Assembly (NCBI RefSeq): GCF_018128025.1 | Contig: NZ_JAGSCS010000016.1 | Location: forward strand, 1 to 61,122 | Length of the DNA stretch: 61,122 nucleotides | Source: Proteiniclasticum sediminis | Lineage (GTDB): Bacteria > Bacillota > Clostridia > Clostridiales > Clostridiaceae | Direction: 5' to 3' | Part shown: positions 9,290 through 18,117 of the stretch, piece after piece | How the letters are laid out: each line of letters begins with the position of its first letter | How positions within the stretch are numbered: position 1 is the first letter of the stretch | Made by a program: the position numbers and the translations under genes | Notes under the pieces: model-generated | Database searches by the model: none | The model's input: only the letters and a program-made list of their open reading frames with translations | Told to the model about the DNA's origin: nothing

Positions 9290-10092
9290 GCGTCCTTCCT
9301 CCCCACAAACAGCGTGCCCAGATTTTTCCCTTCCAGAATCTCCTCCAGGGCTTCATTGCGGCTACCGTTGGCCAGGACCACATGGATGCCCTTGGCGGTG
9401 GCGATCTCCGCAGCCTTGATCTTCGTGATCATACCGCCGGTGCCCAGCTTCGTGGAAGAGTCCTTGGCGATGGACTGCACATTGGCATCAATTTTTTCCA
9501 CCCGGCTAAGAAGCACCGCTTCCGGATTGAGCTTCGGGTCATCGGAATAGAGCCCGTCGATATCGGAGAGGAGAACCAACAGGTCCGCTTTGACCAAGGT
9601 GGCCACCACCGCCGACAAGGTATCATTGTCCCCGAAGATGATTTCATCGGTGGCGATGGTATCATTTTCATTGACGATGGGAATAATGTGGTGCTTCAGA
9701 AGCGCGTCAAAGGTGTTCCGGGCGTTCTGCTTCATGAACTTATCCGTCTCCACCTGCTTGGTGACGAGGATCTGGGCCACCTGATAGTTATATTCCTGGA
9801 AAAACTTTTGATACATGTTCATGAGGACCACTTGGCCCACGGCAGCAGCCGCCTGCTTTCCCTTGATGTCCCGGGGACGTTCCTTTAGGTTCATCCGCTG
9901 GGCTCCCACGCCGATGGCGCCGGAGGACACCAGGACCACCTCATACCCCCGGTTCTTGATGTCCGACAGCATTCTGGCCAGATGCTCCATGCGGTAGATG
10001 TTGATTAATCCGTTGGAATGGGCAATGGTGGAGGTTCCGACTTTAATGACGATCCGTTTCACGGACTGCAGTTCTTTTCTTTCGTTTCCCAT
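9286..10092 (-). CDS. proB: glutamate 5-kinase
   Basis: A 268-residue kinase phosphorylating glutamate, the first committed step of proline synthesis. The amino-acid kinase fold is visible: IVIKVGTSTIAHSNG at the N-terminus, VSSGAIGVGAQRM, PIVNENDTIATDEI (substrate/feedback site) and GTGGMITKIKAAEIA. The C-terminal PUA domain of the long form is absent, giving the short type common in Firmicutes. The start follows AAAGGGAGC. First gene of the proBA operon. Confidence 0.96.
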   Translation of the reverse strand: MGNERKELQSVKRIVIKVGTSTIAHSNGLINIYRMEHLARMLSDIKNRGYEVVLVSSGAIGVGAQRMNLKERPRDIKGKQAAAAVGQVVLMNMYQKFFQEYNYQVAQILVTKQVETDKFMKQNARNTFDALLKHHIIPIVNENDTIATDEIIFGDNDTLSAVVATLVKADLLVLLSDIDGLYSDDPKLNPEAVLLSRVEKIDANVQSIAKDSSTKLGTGGMITKIKAAEIATAKGIHVVLANGSRNEALEEILEGKNLGTLFVGRKDA

Positions 10093-10242
10093 GGCATTCG
10101 CTCCCTTTTCTCATTGAAATTATTCTAGGGGCTCACAGGCGAAAACGCAACCCCCCAAGGCTGTCACTTTTCTGAAACCGCAAGATTATTTGTCTGCGCT
10201 ATACTGAAGAAAACCGATTTTATCCTTCCAAGGAGGACCGCC

Positions 10243-11124
10243 ATGAAAAAGACTTCCCTGTCTCTTGTGATCCTGGCCCTGCTCCTTTCGGGCTGCACCC
10301 CTACGGTGATTCGCAATTCCCCCGCCATCGGCCAGGGCATGGAGAAACCTCCCGTGGAGGAAGCCCCAGCCCCTTCGGTGAACATAAACCCCGAGGCTAT
10401 GGTTCTTTCCCAGCGGTTTGATCCCCCGGAAGGAACCCAGCGGGAACTGGCCCCCGAAGGATCTTTTGGGGAGTACCTTCAGCGCCTGCCGCTGAAAGTC
10501 CATGGTGCCCCCATTTTGTATTATGATGGTACGGAGAAAGGGGATCGGGCCTATGCGGCGGTCATCGACCAGCCCATCTCCCCTAAAAATCTTCAGCAGT
10601 GTGCCGATGCCATCATGCGGCTGAAGGCCGAGTACCACTATGCCCGGGGAGAATACGACCAGATTGCCTTTCACTTTGTCAGCGGCTTCCTCTGTGATTT
10701 CACCACCTGGTCTTCGGGCCATTCCGTCCGGGTGGATGGACAAAAGGTCACCTGGATCAATCAGCGGGCCAATAATGAAGGGTACGAGAGTTTTCGCCGC
10801 TACATGGACATGGTCCACACCTACGCCAGCACCCTGAGCCTGGAACAGGAACTGGTTCCCGTTTCCTTATCGACCATCGCCGTGGGCGATGTATTCATCG
10901 AGGGCGGTTCCCCTGGCCATGCCATCATCGTGGTGGACCTGGCCAAGGACTCTTCCGGGGAAACCTACGTTCTCCTGGCGGAAAGCAACATGCCCGCCCA
11001 GGAAACCCATATTCTAGCGAACCTAGGCAACTCAACCCTCAGTCCCTGGTATCAAGTTAAGCCCGGCGCTTTCGTGACGCCCTACTGGACCTTCCCGGAG
11101 GAAGCCCTCCGGCGGTTCCCCTAA
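10243..11124 (+). CDS. DUF4846 lipoprotein
   Basis: A 293-residue exported lipoprotein. The signal peptide MKKTSLSLVILALLLSGC ends in a lipobox (LLSGC), so it would be anchored outside the membrane. The mature part (from about residue 70) matches the DUF4846 pattern: YAAVIDQPISPKNLQQCADAIMRLKAEY, FHFVSGF, WINQRANN, and a late GDVFIEGGSPGHAIIVVD segment that resembles a catalytic His region. Function is not known. AAGGAGG sits before the ATG, and a terminator follows. It stands alone, divergent from proBA. Confidence 0.8.
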   Translation: MKKTSLSLVILALLLSGCTPTVIRNSPAIGQGMEKPPVEEAPAPSVNINPEAMVLSQRFDPPEGTQRELAPEGSFGEYLQRLPLKVHGAPILYYDGTEKGDRAYAAVIDQPISPKNLQQCADAIMRLKAEYHYARGEYDQIAFHFVSGFLCDFTTWSSGHSVRVDGQKVTWINQRANNEGYESFRRYMDMVHTYASTLSLEQELVPVSLSTIAVGDVFIEGGSPGHAIIVVDLAKDSSGETYVLLAESNMPAQETHILANLGNSTLSPWYQVKPGAFVTPYWTFPEEALRRFP

Positions 11125-11137
11125 ACCCCTGCTCGTT

Positions 11138-11176
11138 AAAACAGCAGCCTCGGCAGTAAATGCCTGGCTGCTGTTT
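11138..11176. terminator. bidirectional terminator between DUF4846 gene and gltS
   Basis: AAACAGCAGCC / GGCTGCTGTTT form an 11-bp stem between the convergent lipoprotein (+) and GltS-like (-) genes. It has a poor T-run beyond the stem itself. Confidence 0.75.
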
Positions 11177-11182
11177 CTCATT

Positions 11183-12574
11183 CTAGACTTCTTCCGAAGG
11201 TTTGGGCTTTCCGGCAAAAAGCATGAAGGCCAAAAGGAGGATCAGGTAGATAACCAATAGTCCCAGGACGATAAACGTCATGGCGGCGGACTTCGGCGCA
11301 AGCCCAATGAGAATAAGCATAGGTGCCCCGAAGATGATGGCGAAGCTGCTTCCGCCCACCAGATTGCCGGCGGAAGGGGTCTTGAACTCCGGATCCACTT
11401 CCCGGAGGAGAAGAATGCCCGAGCTGATGGTTCCCGTCATCATCCCGTACATGCCCAGCATTCCCTCGTGCTCATACTGGGGATAGATCTTTCGGCTCAT
11501 CCAGATGAGGAAGACCAGGGTCACCAGCGCTGCCGAAATGGACATGAGGAGGAAGGGAAGCCAAAGTCCCGTGAGATCTTCCATGTTGATGGAGGCAATC
11601 CCCGCCACGATCATGATGTCGAAGGCCATGCTGGAGATTCGGCTGAGAAGATAGCCGTTTTGGTACTGGCGGCTCATGATTCCCCGCCTGCGCCAGATCC
11701 CCAGGACGCTCTTCACCAAAAGAGCGATGACGGAACCCAGAATGAAGTTGAATCCCCAGAGGAGATTGGAAATGGTGGCCGAAAGGCCTGGGGCATAGGT
11801 ATCCACCAGACCCGTGATCCCTCGGGTGACCAGGTAGGTCAAGAGATACACCAAAAACACCAGGGCGATCTGGACGGAAAATCGGTCAATGGATTCGGAA
11901 ATGGGAATTTCATTGTTTTCCTGGAAGATCTCCACGGTGACAGACCCGGAGAGTTCCTCGTGCTCCACCGGACGGATTTTCCCCTTGGCCGACAGATACC
12001 GAATATAGGCGATGCCCACCACACAGGCGGATAGGTAGCCGGCAGCAGCGATGGAGAGGCCGAAGGAACGGCCGCCCACAAAACCGAAGGACTCATACAT
12101 ACTGCCGATATTGTTGGCTTGACCCGGTCCCTGGCCATAGCCCATGGGGAGCAGAATCCCCGCTGCCTTGAACATGTCTGGCATGACGGTATAGGCCAGC
12201 CCCAGGGAAATGAGCAGCCCCAGGATTCCCTGGACCAGATAGCTGCTGACGATGAGGGCTCCGGTCTTGGGCATATCCAGATTCCGGCGATAGCTGTCCG
12301 CGCTTTTCGGCTCGATTTTCAGGGACATGGCGATGAAGCCCAGGGCGATGCCGTGGTAGGTGACCATTTCCAACGTGGGAAGATCGATGTCGAGGAGGCC
12401 GGATCCCCGAAGAAAGAGCAGGAGAAATCCGGCGATGACCGCCGTGGGCATGAGGGTGCTGCGCACCCAGCGAACCTTTTGGCGCAAAATGTTGGAAAAG
12501 AGAATCGAACCGGAGATGATGCCCATTTGAATGATAAAATTCCAGAGACTGGTGTTCTGTGCTGAAAAATCCAT
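11183..12574 (-). CDS. GltS-like sodium/glutamate symporter
   Basis: A 463-residue membrane protein with about 12 hydrophobic segments in two inverted halves. The first half carries GYGQGPGQANNIG and the second GMMTGTISSGILLLREVD, the paired glycine-rich re-entrant loops of the GltS glutamate:Na+ symporter family. The specific substrate is inferred; glutamate or a related acid is likely. The start was set at 12574 because AAAGGAA lies six bases upstream; the upstream extension to 12631 lacks a site. No operon partner. Confidence 0.83.
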   Translation of the reverse strand: MDFSAQNTSLWNFIIQMGIISGSILFSNILRQKVRWVRSTLMPTAVIAGFLLLFLRGSGLLDIDLPTLEMVTYHGIALGFIAMSLKIEPKSADSYRRNLDMPKTGALIVSSYLVQGILGLLISLGLAYTVMPDMFKAAGILLPMGYGQGPGQANNIGSMYESFGFVGGRSFGLSIAAAGYLSACVVGIAYIRYLSAKGKIRPVEHEELSGSVTVEIFQENNEIPISESIDRFSVQIALVFLVYLLTYLVTRGITGLVDTYAPGLSATISNLLWGFNFILGSVIALLVKSVLGIWRRRGIMSRQYQNGYLLSRISSMAFDIMIVAGIASINMEDLTGLWLPFLLMSISAALVTLVFLIWMSRKIYPQYEHEGMLGMYGMMTGTISSGILLLREVDPEFKTPSAGNLVGGSSFAIIFGAPMLILIGLAPKSAAMTFIVLGLLVIYLILLLAFMLFAGKPKPSEEV

Positions 12575-12955
12575 AGACGATTCCTTTCTGGCGCCAAATG
12601 GTCTGTACTGCGTGGGGGAAGCTGACGCCACCTCTTTCTTTCATTATGCCGAATTATTCTGTCTCTGGAAACAGCCCCCAGGTTAATTTGGGGAATTATT
12701 TCTTCCGCTCCCTGATCTCTTGGGGATTCCGGAAAGATTCATATAACATTCACGGAACGGTCCGAGAAACTCCGTTGTTTTTCCTATCCTCCGTGTTTAA
12801 ATAGAGATAGAGAGATATGTTTTGGTTTCTATTGGTTATTTCGCCGTACTTTGTGAATTAAATGACAAGAGTTGAAGATATTGTTTCTATTTCGTGATCG
12901 CTGCCCTTTTCGCCGTGTCCGGCCATCTCCTTGAAAGATGAAAGGAAGTTCAGCC
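12575..12955. other. intergenic region between divergent gltS-like and Ig-repeat genes
   Basis: This 380-base gap must hold both divergent promoters, but no convincing consensus pair was found. A small hairpin ACGGA / TCCGT (12752-12775) followed by TGTTTTTCC could be a weak terminator in the plus direction, i.e. in the leader of the Ig-repeat gene. No gene is seen. Confidence 0.4.
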
Positions 12956-15436
12956 ATGAAACGAAAAAAAGCAAAATTCCATCTTGCGCTGTTTCTTCTT
13001 CTGACGTTCGCCGGGTCCTTCTTCACCCCGGTATTTGCCGCGTCCCCCGAAGCTCCGGTGATCACCGCCGACCCGCTCATCATCACCCCGGGCGTACCCT
13101 ACGATCTTCGAGAAGGTGTCCATATCACCGACGATCTGGATTCCGAAGCCGATCTTCTGGCCAGGCTGGAAATCTATGATTACAATCTGGACCCGAAAAC
13201 CCCGGGCATCTACCTCGTGACCTATGTCGTGCTGGACAGTCAGCAAAATTCCGGTTCTTTCGACCGGCCTGTGGCCGTGGTGGCGGACAGCCTCCCCGTG
13301 ATTCTGGCCTTTGACAAAGGCATTGATCTGGGCTCTGTCTTTGATCCCCTGGCCCAGGTTTATGCCTACGACAAAGAGGATGGGTTCATCACCTCCTCCC
13401 TGAAGGTCCTCGCCGACAATGTGGACACCAGTGCCGTGGGGGAATACCACGTCACCTATGGCGTCACGGACAGCGATGCCAACTACACGGAGCTCACCAT
13501 TGGCGTCAGCGTGTACTGGACCGAGGATTACTATCCCCTGCTCACCGCGAAAAACCTCATGCTCAAGGTGGGCGATCCCTTTGATCCCCTCATGAACATC
13601 ACTGCCACGGACAAAACCGACGGCGACATTACCGACAAAGTCATGCTGGAATACAGTGAAGTCAATATGGATTACCCGGGAATCTACAGCACCTCGTACT
13701 ATGTGGACAACTCCCTGATGCTTCGCCGGTTTGCCCAGCGCTATGTGGTGGTCTTTGATGTGTCCACGTCGTCTCCCGTAATCATGGCCAATGACATGAA
13801 GCTGGAAACGGGCTACCCCTTTGATCCCCTTCTCGGTGCCTTTGCCTATGATCTGGAAGACGGGGATCTCACCAGTAAGATTACCGTAAAAGAAAGCAAT
13901 GTGGACATCGACAAAGCCGGCGAATACTTCATCACCTACCAGGTCTTTGATGCTGACGGCCATGAGGCCACACTCACCATTTTCGTCCTGGTGGACTGGT
14001 CCTATGAGAAGTATCCGCAGATTTATGCCGAGGATCTCTACCTCCCCGTGAATGCCGACTTTGATCCTCTATTAGGCGTCACGGCCACGGATCCCACGGA
14101 TGGCGATCTGACGGCGAAAGTGGAAGTGGCCTGGTCTTCCGTGGATATGACCCAGCAGGGCATCTACAACGTGGAATACATGGTCACCAACTCCTTGGGC
14201 ATCACCGGCTATGGCTCTCGCCGGGTCCTGGTTTTTGCCTCCTCTACTCCGATGATTTTAGCCGAGAACACCACGGCAAGACTTCATGAAGAGCTGACGG
14301 AAAAGTCCTTCTACGTCGAAGCTTATGACTTGGAGGATGGAGATCTTCGGGATGCCGTAGTTATGGATGCTTCACAGGTGGATATCCATACCGCGGGTGT
14401 TTACCCCGTCCTCTTGTCCGTGACGGACTCCGATGGGAATACCGCCCAAATCGAAATCCAGGTGGAAATGGTGGATTATTCCTATCCCCAGCTGGATGTC
14501 TCCGATCACACCATCTACCTGGATGAGCCCTATGAACCGCTGAACTATGTGCACTATGCTTATGATGAAATGGACGGTGAGCTCTACGATCAGGTCATCG
14601 TCAAGGAGACTACCGTGGACATCCACACCCTGGGAACCTACACCACCACTTACAGTCTCACCAACTCCCAGGGCAAAACCACGGAAGTGACGGCAAACGT
14701 CGAGGTCGTGCCAAAGCCTGTGGTGGAGTACTTCCTCCTCTGGGAAGGCAAATCCTTCCTCCTCCAAATGGATGAAAGCCAGCAGATGCTCTGGTTCGAC
14801 GTCCCTGAACTGCTTCCAGCCGGGGCTACCGTTTCCATCGCCATCTTTGTGGATGGGGAACTGGTTTTTGAAGTACCGGGCTTTACGCTCCTCCACAATT
14901 TCCTGCCTGGTGAGCGTTATCTGCTCATCGTCAACGACAAGATGGAAGTCTCCGGTAGCATCGTACCGGTCCTCCGGGATGGCCTGGCCTTCCACTACAC
15001 GGCCAAAGACGGTTCCGTGAAGTTTGTCAGCAACACGGAAGGCGAGCTCTACTACAGAGTTGTCACCGAAGACACCTGGGATGATCCCTGGGATTTCAGC
15101 ATCCCTGGACTATTGATCGAAACAGGAGATCAGGAACTGGCCCTTAACACCCTTTCTGTGGGAAAGACCCCCTTCTATGTGGAGCTGATCCTGAAGGATG
15201 CCTTGGGTAACTTCAGTGAGGTGCTTCGAGTGGAGATTCCTCGGGAGCCGAACATCCCCAATAACTTTGGCAAGAATGCCCCCAATAACGACAAGAAGAA
15301 TCCGGAAGTTCCCCCTGTGGTGGAGACCCCGGCTGAACCTCTCGTGGAGACTCCTGCCGAACCGCCTGTGGAGACCCCGGCTGAACCTCCTGTGGAGACT
15401 CCTGCCGAACCGCCCGTGGAGACCCCGGCTCCATAA
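12956..15436 (+). CDS. large exported protein with DUF5011/Ig-like repeats
   Basis: An 826-residue protein. A signal peptide (KRKKAKFHLALFLLLTFAGSF, cut near VFA-AS) sends it out. Residues ~30-590 are seven or so repeats of about 80 residues, each with FDPL, a YDxxDGDLT block, VDxxxxGxYxVxY and a DSxG/NSxG turn; this is the DUF5011/cadherin-like fold. Adjacent repeats alternate between two subtypes. A non-repeat domain follows (~590-780), then a VETPAEPP tail. There is no LPxTG or other wall anchor, so it may be released or held non-covalently. The ATG at 12956 follows AAAGGAAG. Role (adhesion, wall) is a guess. Confidence 0.8.
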   Translation: MKRKKAKFHLALFLLLTFAGSFFTPVFAASPEAPVITADPLIITPGVPYDLREGVHITDDLDSEADLLARLEIYDYNLDPKTPGIYLVTYVVLDSQQNSGSFDRPVAVVADSLPVILAFDKGIDLGSVFDPLAQVYAYDKEDGFITSSLKVLADNVDTSAVGEYHVTYGVTDSDANYTELTIGVSVYWTEDYYPLLTAKNLMLKVGDPFDPLMNITATDKTDGDITDKVMLEYSEVNMDYPGIYSTSYYVDNSLMLRRFAQRYVVVFDVSTSSPVIMANDMKLETGYPFDPLLGAFAYDLEDGDLTSKITVKESNVDIDKAGEYFITYQVFDADGHEATLTIFVLVDWSYEKYPQIYAEDLYLPVNADFDPLLGVTATDPTDGDLTAKVEVAWSSVDMTQQGIYNVEYMVTNSLGITGYGSRRVLVFASSTPMILAENTTARLHEELTEKSFYVEAYDLEDGDLRDAVVMDASQVDIHTAGVYPVLLSVTDSDGNTAQIEIQVEMVDYSYPQLDVSDHTIYLDEPYEPLNYVHYAYDEMDGELYDQVIVKETTVDIHTLGTYTTTYSLTNSQGKTTEVTANVEVVPKPVVEYFLLWEGKSFLLQMDESQQMLWFDVPELLPAGATVSIAIFVDGELVFEVPGFTLLHNFLPGERYLLIVNDKMEVSGSIVPVLRDGLAFHYTAKDGSVKFVSNTEGELYYRVVTEDTWDDPWDFSIPGLLIETGDQELALNTLSVGKTPFYVELILKDALGNFSEVLRVEIPREPNIPNNFGKNAPNNDKKNPEVPPVVETPAEPLVETPAEPPVETPAEPPVETPAEPPVETPAP
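15320..15433 (+). repeat. 24-bp tandem repeat coding VETPAEPP
   Basis: Four full 24-bp units and one partial encode V-E-T-P-A-E-P-P/L. Synonymous codons alternate between units (ACC-CCG-GCT versus ACT-CCT-GCC), so the true duplicated unit is 48 bp. It lies at the extreme C-terminus of the Ig-repeat protein. Confidence 0.9.
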
Positions 15437-15479
15437 GAATTCCGTCTTTTCTACAACAACACGAATTTCAGCACAACGT

Positions 15480-15509
15480 AAAAAAGGATGCATAACTGCA
15501 TCCTTTTTT
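15480..15509. terminator. bidirectional terminator between Ig-repeat gene and tRNA array
   Basis: AAAAAGGATGCA / TGCATCCTTTTTT form a perfect stem with loop TAAC and T-tracts on both strands. It serves the convergent Ig-repeat gene (+) and tRNA array (-), abutting the last tRNA. Confidence 0.92.
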
Positions 15510-15585
15510 GGTACCCCGTAGGCGACTCGAACGCCTGACCATTGGTTTCGAAGACCACTACTCTATCCATCTGAGCTAACGGGGC
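15509..15585 (-). tRNA. tRNA-Arg (anticodon TCG)
   Basis: A 77-base cloverleaf with encoded CCA. The anticodon stem TGGT/ACCA encloses CTTCGAA, giving anticodon TCG (codons CGA). Last gene of the 14-tRNA array; its CCA touches the terminator. Confidence 0.93.
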
Positions 15586-15615
15586 CGGTTTTCGAGAACT
15601 CCTAATGGGGTTCTA

Positions 15616-15689
<74 letters not shown>

Positions 15690-15690
15690 A

Positions 15691-15765
15691 TGGAGCGGAA
15701 GACGAGATTCGAACTCGCGACATTCACCTTGGCAAGGTGACGCTCTACCACTGAGCCACTCCCGC
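15691..15765 (-). tRNA. tRNA-Gly (anticodon GCC), copy 1
   Basis: A 75-base cloverleaf with encoded CCA; acceptor GCGGGAG and anticodon loop TTGCCAA. Identical to the copy at 16122-16196. Confidence 0.95.
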
Positions 15766-15773
15766 ATGACAAT

Positions 15774-15858
15774 TGGTGCAGATGAAGGGAGTCGAACCCC
15801 CACGCCTCTCGGCGCTAGAACCTAAATCTAGTGCGTCTGCCAATTTCGCCACATCTGC
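15774..15858 (-). tRNA. tRNA-Leu (anticodon TAG)
   Basis: An 85-base class II tRNA with the long variable arm; acceptor GCAGATG/CATCTGC and anticodon loop TTTAGGT, giving TAG. CCA is encoded. Confidence 0.94.
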
Positions 15859-15870
15859 TTATTTACTTAT

Positions 15871-15945
15871 TGGCTGGGATAGCTGGATTCGAACCAACGA
15901 ATGCCAGAGTCAAAGTCTGGTGCCTTACCGCTTGGCGATATCCCA
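15871..15945 (-). tRNA. tRNA-Gln (anticodon TTG)
   Basis: A 75-base cloverleaf, acceptor TGGGATA/TATCCCA with encoded CCA, anticodon loop CTTTGAC. It differs from the CTG copy at 16472 at a few positions and in variable-loop length. Confidence 0.95.
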
Positions 15946-15956
15946 ATGGGAAAAAA

Positions 15957-16033
15957 TGGGGTGAACGATGGGACTCGAACCCACGACAACCAGAATCACA
16001 ATCTGGCGCTCTACCAACTGAACTACGTCCACC
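15957..16033 (-). tRNA. tRNA-His (anticodon GTG)
   Basis: A cloverleaf with acceptor GTGGACG/CGTTCAC, discriminator C and encoded CCA; anticodon loop ATTGTGA region gives GTG. The extra G at position -1, the HisRS identity base, is encoded (complement of 16033). Confidence 0.94.
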
Positions 16034-16038
16034 ATGAA

Positions 16039-16115
<77 letters not shown>

Positions 16116-16121
16116 ATAATA

Positions 16122-16196
16122 TGGAGCGGAAGACGAGATTCGAACTCGCGACATTCACCTTGGCAAGGTGACGCTCTACCACTGAGCCACTCCCGC
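16122..16196 (-). tRNA. tRNA-Gly (anticodon GCC), copy 2
   Basis: Second copy, identical in sequence to 15691-15765; encoded CCA. Confidence 0.95.
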
Positions 16197-16228
16197 ATAT
16201 TAGGATGGGATAAATAACTTTGGGAAAA

Positions 16229-16304
16229 TGGTCGGGGTGACAGGGATTGAACCTGCGACCTCATGCTCCCAAAGCACGCGCGCTCCCATCTGCGCTACAC
16301 CCCG
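16229..16304 (-). tRNA. tRNA-Pro (anticodon TGG), copy 1
   Basis: A 76-base cloverleaf with acceptor CGGGGTG/CACCCCG, anticodon loop TTTGGGA and encoded CCA. Identical to 16658-16733. Confidence 0.95.
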
Positions 16305-16308
16305 GAAA

Positions 16309-16382
<74 letters not shown>

Positions 16383-16385
16383 AAA

Positions 16386-16461
16386 TGGTGACCCACCGGG
16401 GAATCGAACCCCGGACACCATGATTAAAAGTCATGTGCTCTACCGACTGAGCTAGTGGATC
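16386..16461 (-). tRNA. tRNA-Lys (anticodon TTT)
   Basis: A 76-base cloverleaf; stem CATGA/TCATG encloses CTTTTAA, giving TTT. Encoded CCA. Confidence 0.95.
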
Positions 16462-16471
16462 TAAGGGAAAA

Positions 16472-16545
16472 TGGCTGGGATAGCTGGATTCGAACCAACG
16501 ATGCCAGAGTCAGAGTCTGGAGCCTTACCACTTGGCGATATCCCA
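16472..16545 (-). tRNA. tRNA-Gln (anticodon CTG)
   Basis: A 74-base cloverleaf, near-copy of the TTG isoacceptor but with loop CTCTGAC (anticodon CTG) and a variable loop one base shorter. Encoded CCA. Confidence 0.94.
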
Positions 16546-16551
16546 ATATTC

Positions 16552-16628
<77 letters not shown>

Positions 16629-16657
16629 GCATACCCATTCCGAAACTTAGTTTCAAA

Positions 16658-16733
16658 TGGTCGGGGTGACAGGGATTGAACCTGCGACCTCATGCTCCCA
16701 AAGCACGCGCGCTCCCATCTGCGCTACACCCCG
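16658..16733 (-). tRNA. tRNA-Pro (anticodon TGG), copy 2
   Basis: First-transcribed gene of the array, identical to 16229-16304; encoded CCA. Confidence 0.95.
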
Positions 16734-16761
16734 CAGTCATCTCTTTTCAACGACAAAAATA

Positions 16762-16790
16762 ATTCTATACTAAAATGCCGAACCCGTCAA
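16762..16790 (-). promoter_or_regulatory. promoter of the tRNA array
   Basis: Minus strand: -35 TTGACG (16785-16790), 17-base spacer, -10 TAGAAT (16762-16767). The first tRNA starts about 29 bases past the -10. Confidence 0.8.
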
Positions 16791-17036
16791 GAGAAAACCT
16801 GCAAGATTTTGTGAACGCATTCCTGGGGCAGGCTAAACCGCTTAACGCTCAAACCGTTCTGGCGACGCAGTTTTTTAAAAACCCGTCTCCATGGAGGCTG
16901 CCGTTTCGTCAAGGAAGGAGAAATCCCGCCCAAAGGACCTGGGACTTGAGGTCAATTACGATTATAACCTAATTCCTCAGGGTTTAAAAGGGGGAAAAGA
17001 AAAAACGGAAGGAAACCCCTCCTCCTGCTTTATTCC
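16791..17036. other. gene-free stretch upstream of the tRNA array
   Basis: No gene seen. The part next to the phosphoesterase gene may hold its terminator (a weak GGAGG/CCTTCC hairpin followed on the minus strand by GTTTTTTCTTTTC, about 16997-17025). Confidence 0.4.
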
Positions 17037-17519
17037 TTATCCGATGGGCACAAACCGGACCTTCACCCCCTGAGGAGCCAGCTCCAGAAAGGCCATGGTG
17101 GGTGCCTGACCCCCATGGGGCAGCGCCGCGCTGCCGGGATTGACCAGGGTCACTCCCAGGCGGGATTCCTCCCGGGCCAGATGCGTATGCCCGTAAAGGG
17201 CAATGCTGGCACCCTTGTCCCGAGCCGCCTGAAGGAGCCCTTCCGTGGTGAGCTTCACCCGGTAGAGATGTCCATGGGTGGCAAAGATCGTCTGCCCCTC
17301 CAGCTGGAGAAGAAGCTCCAAAGGTTCCCCGCTCCCGCCGTCACAGTTGCCGGCGACACGGAGCACCGAACGGTCCAGGAGCGCCTCCATGACATCGGCA
17401 TCCTCCGCCAGATCCCCCAGGTGGAGGATACGGTCAGGATTCTCCCTGACGATGACGCTGCAGACCTTTTCGATCTTTCCGTATTGCCGGTGGGTATCAG
17501 AAACCACCGCGATTTTCAT
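17037..17519 (-). CDS. YfcE/MJ0936-type metallophosphoesterase
   Basis: A 160-residue calcineurin-like phosphoesterase. The dimetal motifs are in order: SDTHRQYG (residue ~8), HLGDLAEDADV (~35), VAGNCDGG (~56), THGHLYR (~80) and YGHTHLA (~108). Family members hydrolyse phosphodiesters in vitro; the natural substrate is unsettled. The start lies inside the rdgB 3' end (23-base overlap), so it is translated with rph and rdgB, a common grouping in Firmicutes. Confidence 0.92.
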   Translation of the reverse strand: MKIAVVSDTHRQYGKIEKVCSVIVRENPDRILHLGDLAEDADVMEALLDRSVLRVAGNCDGGSGEPLELLLQLEGQTIFATHGHLYRVKLTTEGLLQAARDKGASIALYGHTHLAREESRLGVTLVNPGSAALPHGGQAPTMAFLELAPQGVKVRFVPIG

Positions 17520-18117
17520 CGTGCTTCAGCTCCCGAAGGAGCGCCTCCAAAGCCCGTCCCCGGTGGGACACGCTGTTTTTCTCCGCTTCTGTGGCTTCCC
17601 CAAAGGACTTCCCCAGATCAAAGGAGAAGAACAGCGGATCATAGCCAAAGCCTCCCTGGCCATTCAAGGACTCCAGGATCCGTCCCTGGACTTCGCCGAA
17701 GACTCGGATGTCCAGTTTTTTTCCGAGGAGAACCATGGCCGTGACAAACTTGGCGCCCCGCCCCTCCTCCGGGATCCCCTGAAGCTCTTTAAGGAGCTTT
17801 CGGTTATTTCCCGCATCGTCATGGGCAACGCCGCTGTAGCGGGCGGAATAGACCCCGGGAGCCCCGTGGAGAGCCTCCACGGCCAGCCCCGTGTCATCGG
17901 AAAGAACCCAGGTGTTTTCTTGGGCTTCCGGCGTCAGATGATCATAGATCTCCTTGGCCTTCTTGTAGGCGTTGCCCATGAAGGTGTCCTGATCCTCCTC
18001 CACGTCCAGGTCGATACCGGCATCCTGGAGGCCCAGGACTTCCAGATCAAACTCCTTCAGCATGGTTTTGATTTCTCCAATTTTATGTGCATTGTTGCTG
18101 GCAATGATTATTCGCAT
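17497..18117 (-). CDS. rdgB: XTP/dITP pyrophosphatase (Ham1/RdgB family)
   Basis: A 206-residue house-cleaning enzyme that hydrolyses non-canonical purine triphosphates (XTP, dITP) to monophosphates, keeping them out of DNA. Landmarks: N-terminal [37 protein letters not shown] at ~70 (substrate/metal site), GFGYDPLFF and SHRGRAL near the C-terminus. It overlaps rph by ten bases at its start and the phosphoesterase at its end. Confidence 0.96.
   Translation of the reverse strand: MRIIIASNNAHKIGEIKTMLKEFDLEVLGLQDAGIDLDVEEDQDTFMGNAYKKAKEIYDHLTPEAQENTWVLSDDTGLAVEALHGAPGVYSARYSGVAHDDAGNNRKLLKELQGIPEEGRGAKFVTAMVLLGKKLDIRVFGEVQGRILESLNGQGGFGYDPLFFSFDLGKSFGEATEAEKNSVSHRGRALEALLRELKHDENRGGF

Noticed and set aside
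15773-16037. Two short plus-strand open frames in the tRNA array
   Set aside because: They are entirely within minus-strand tRNA genes.
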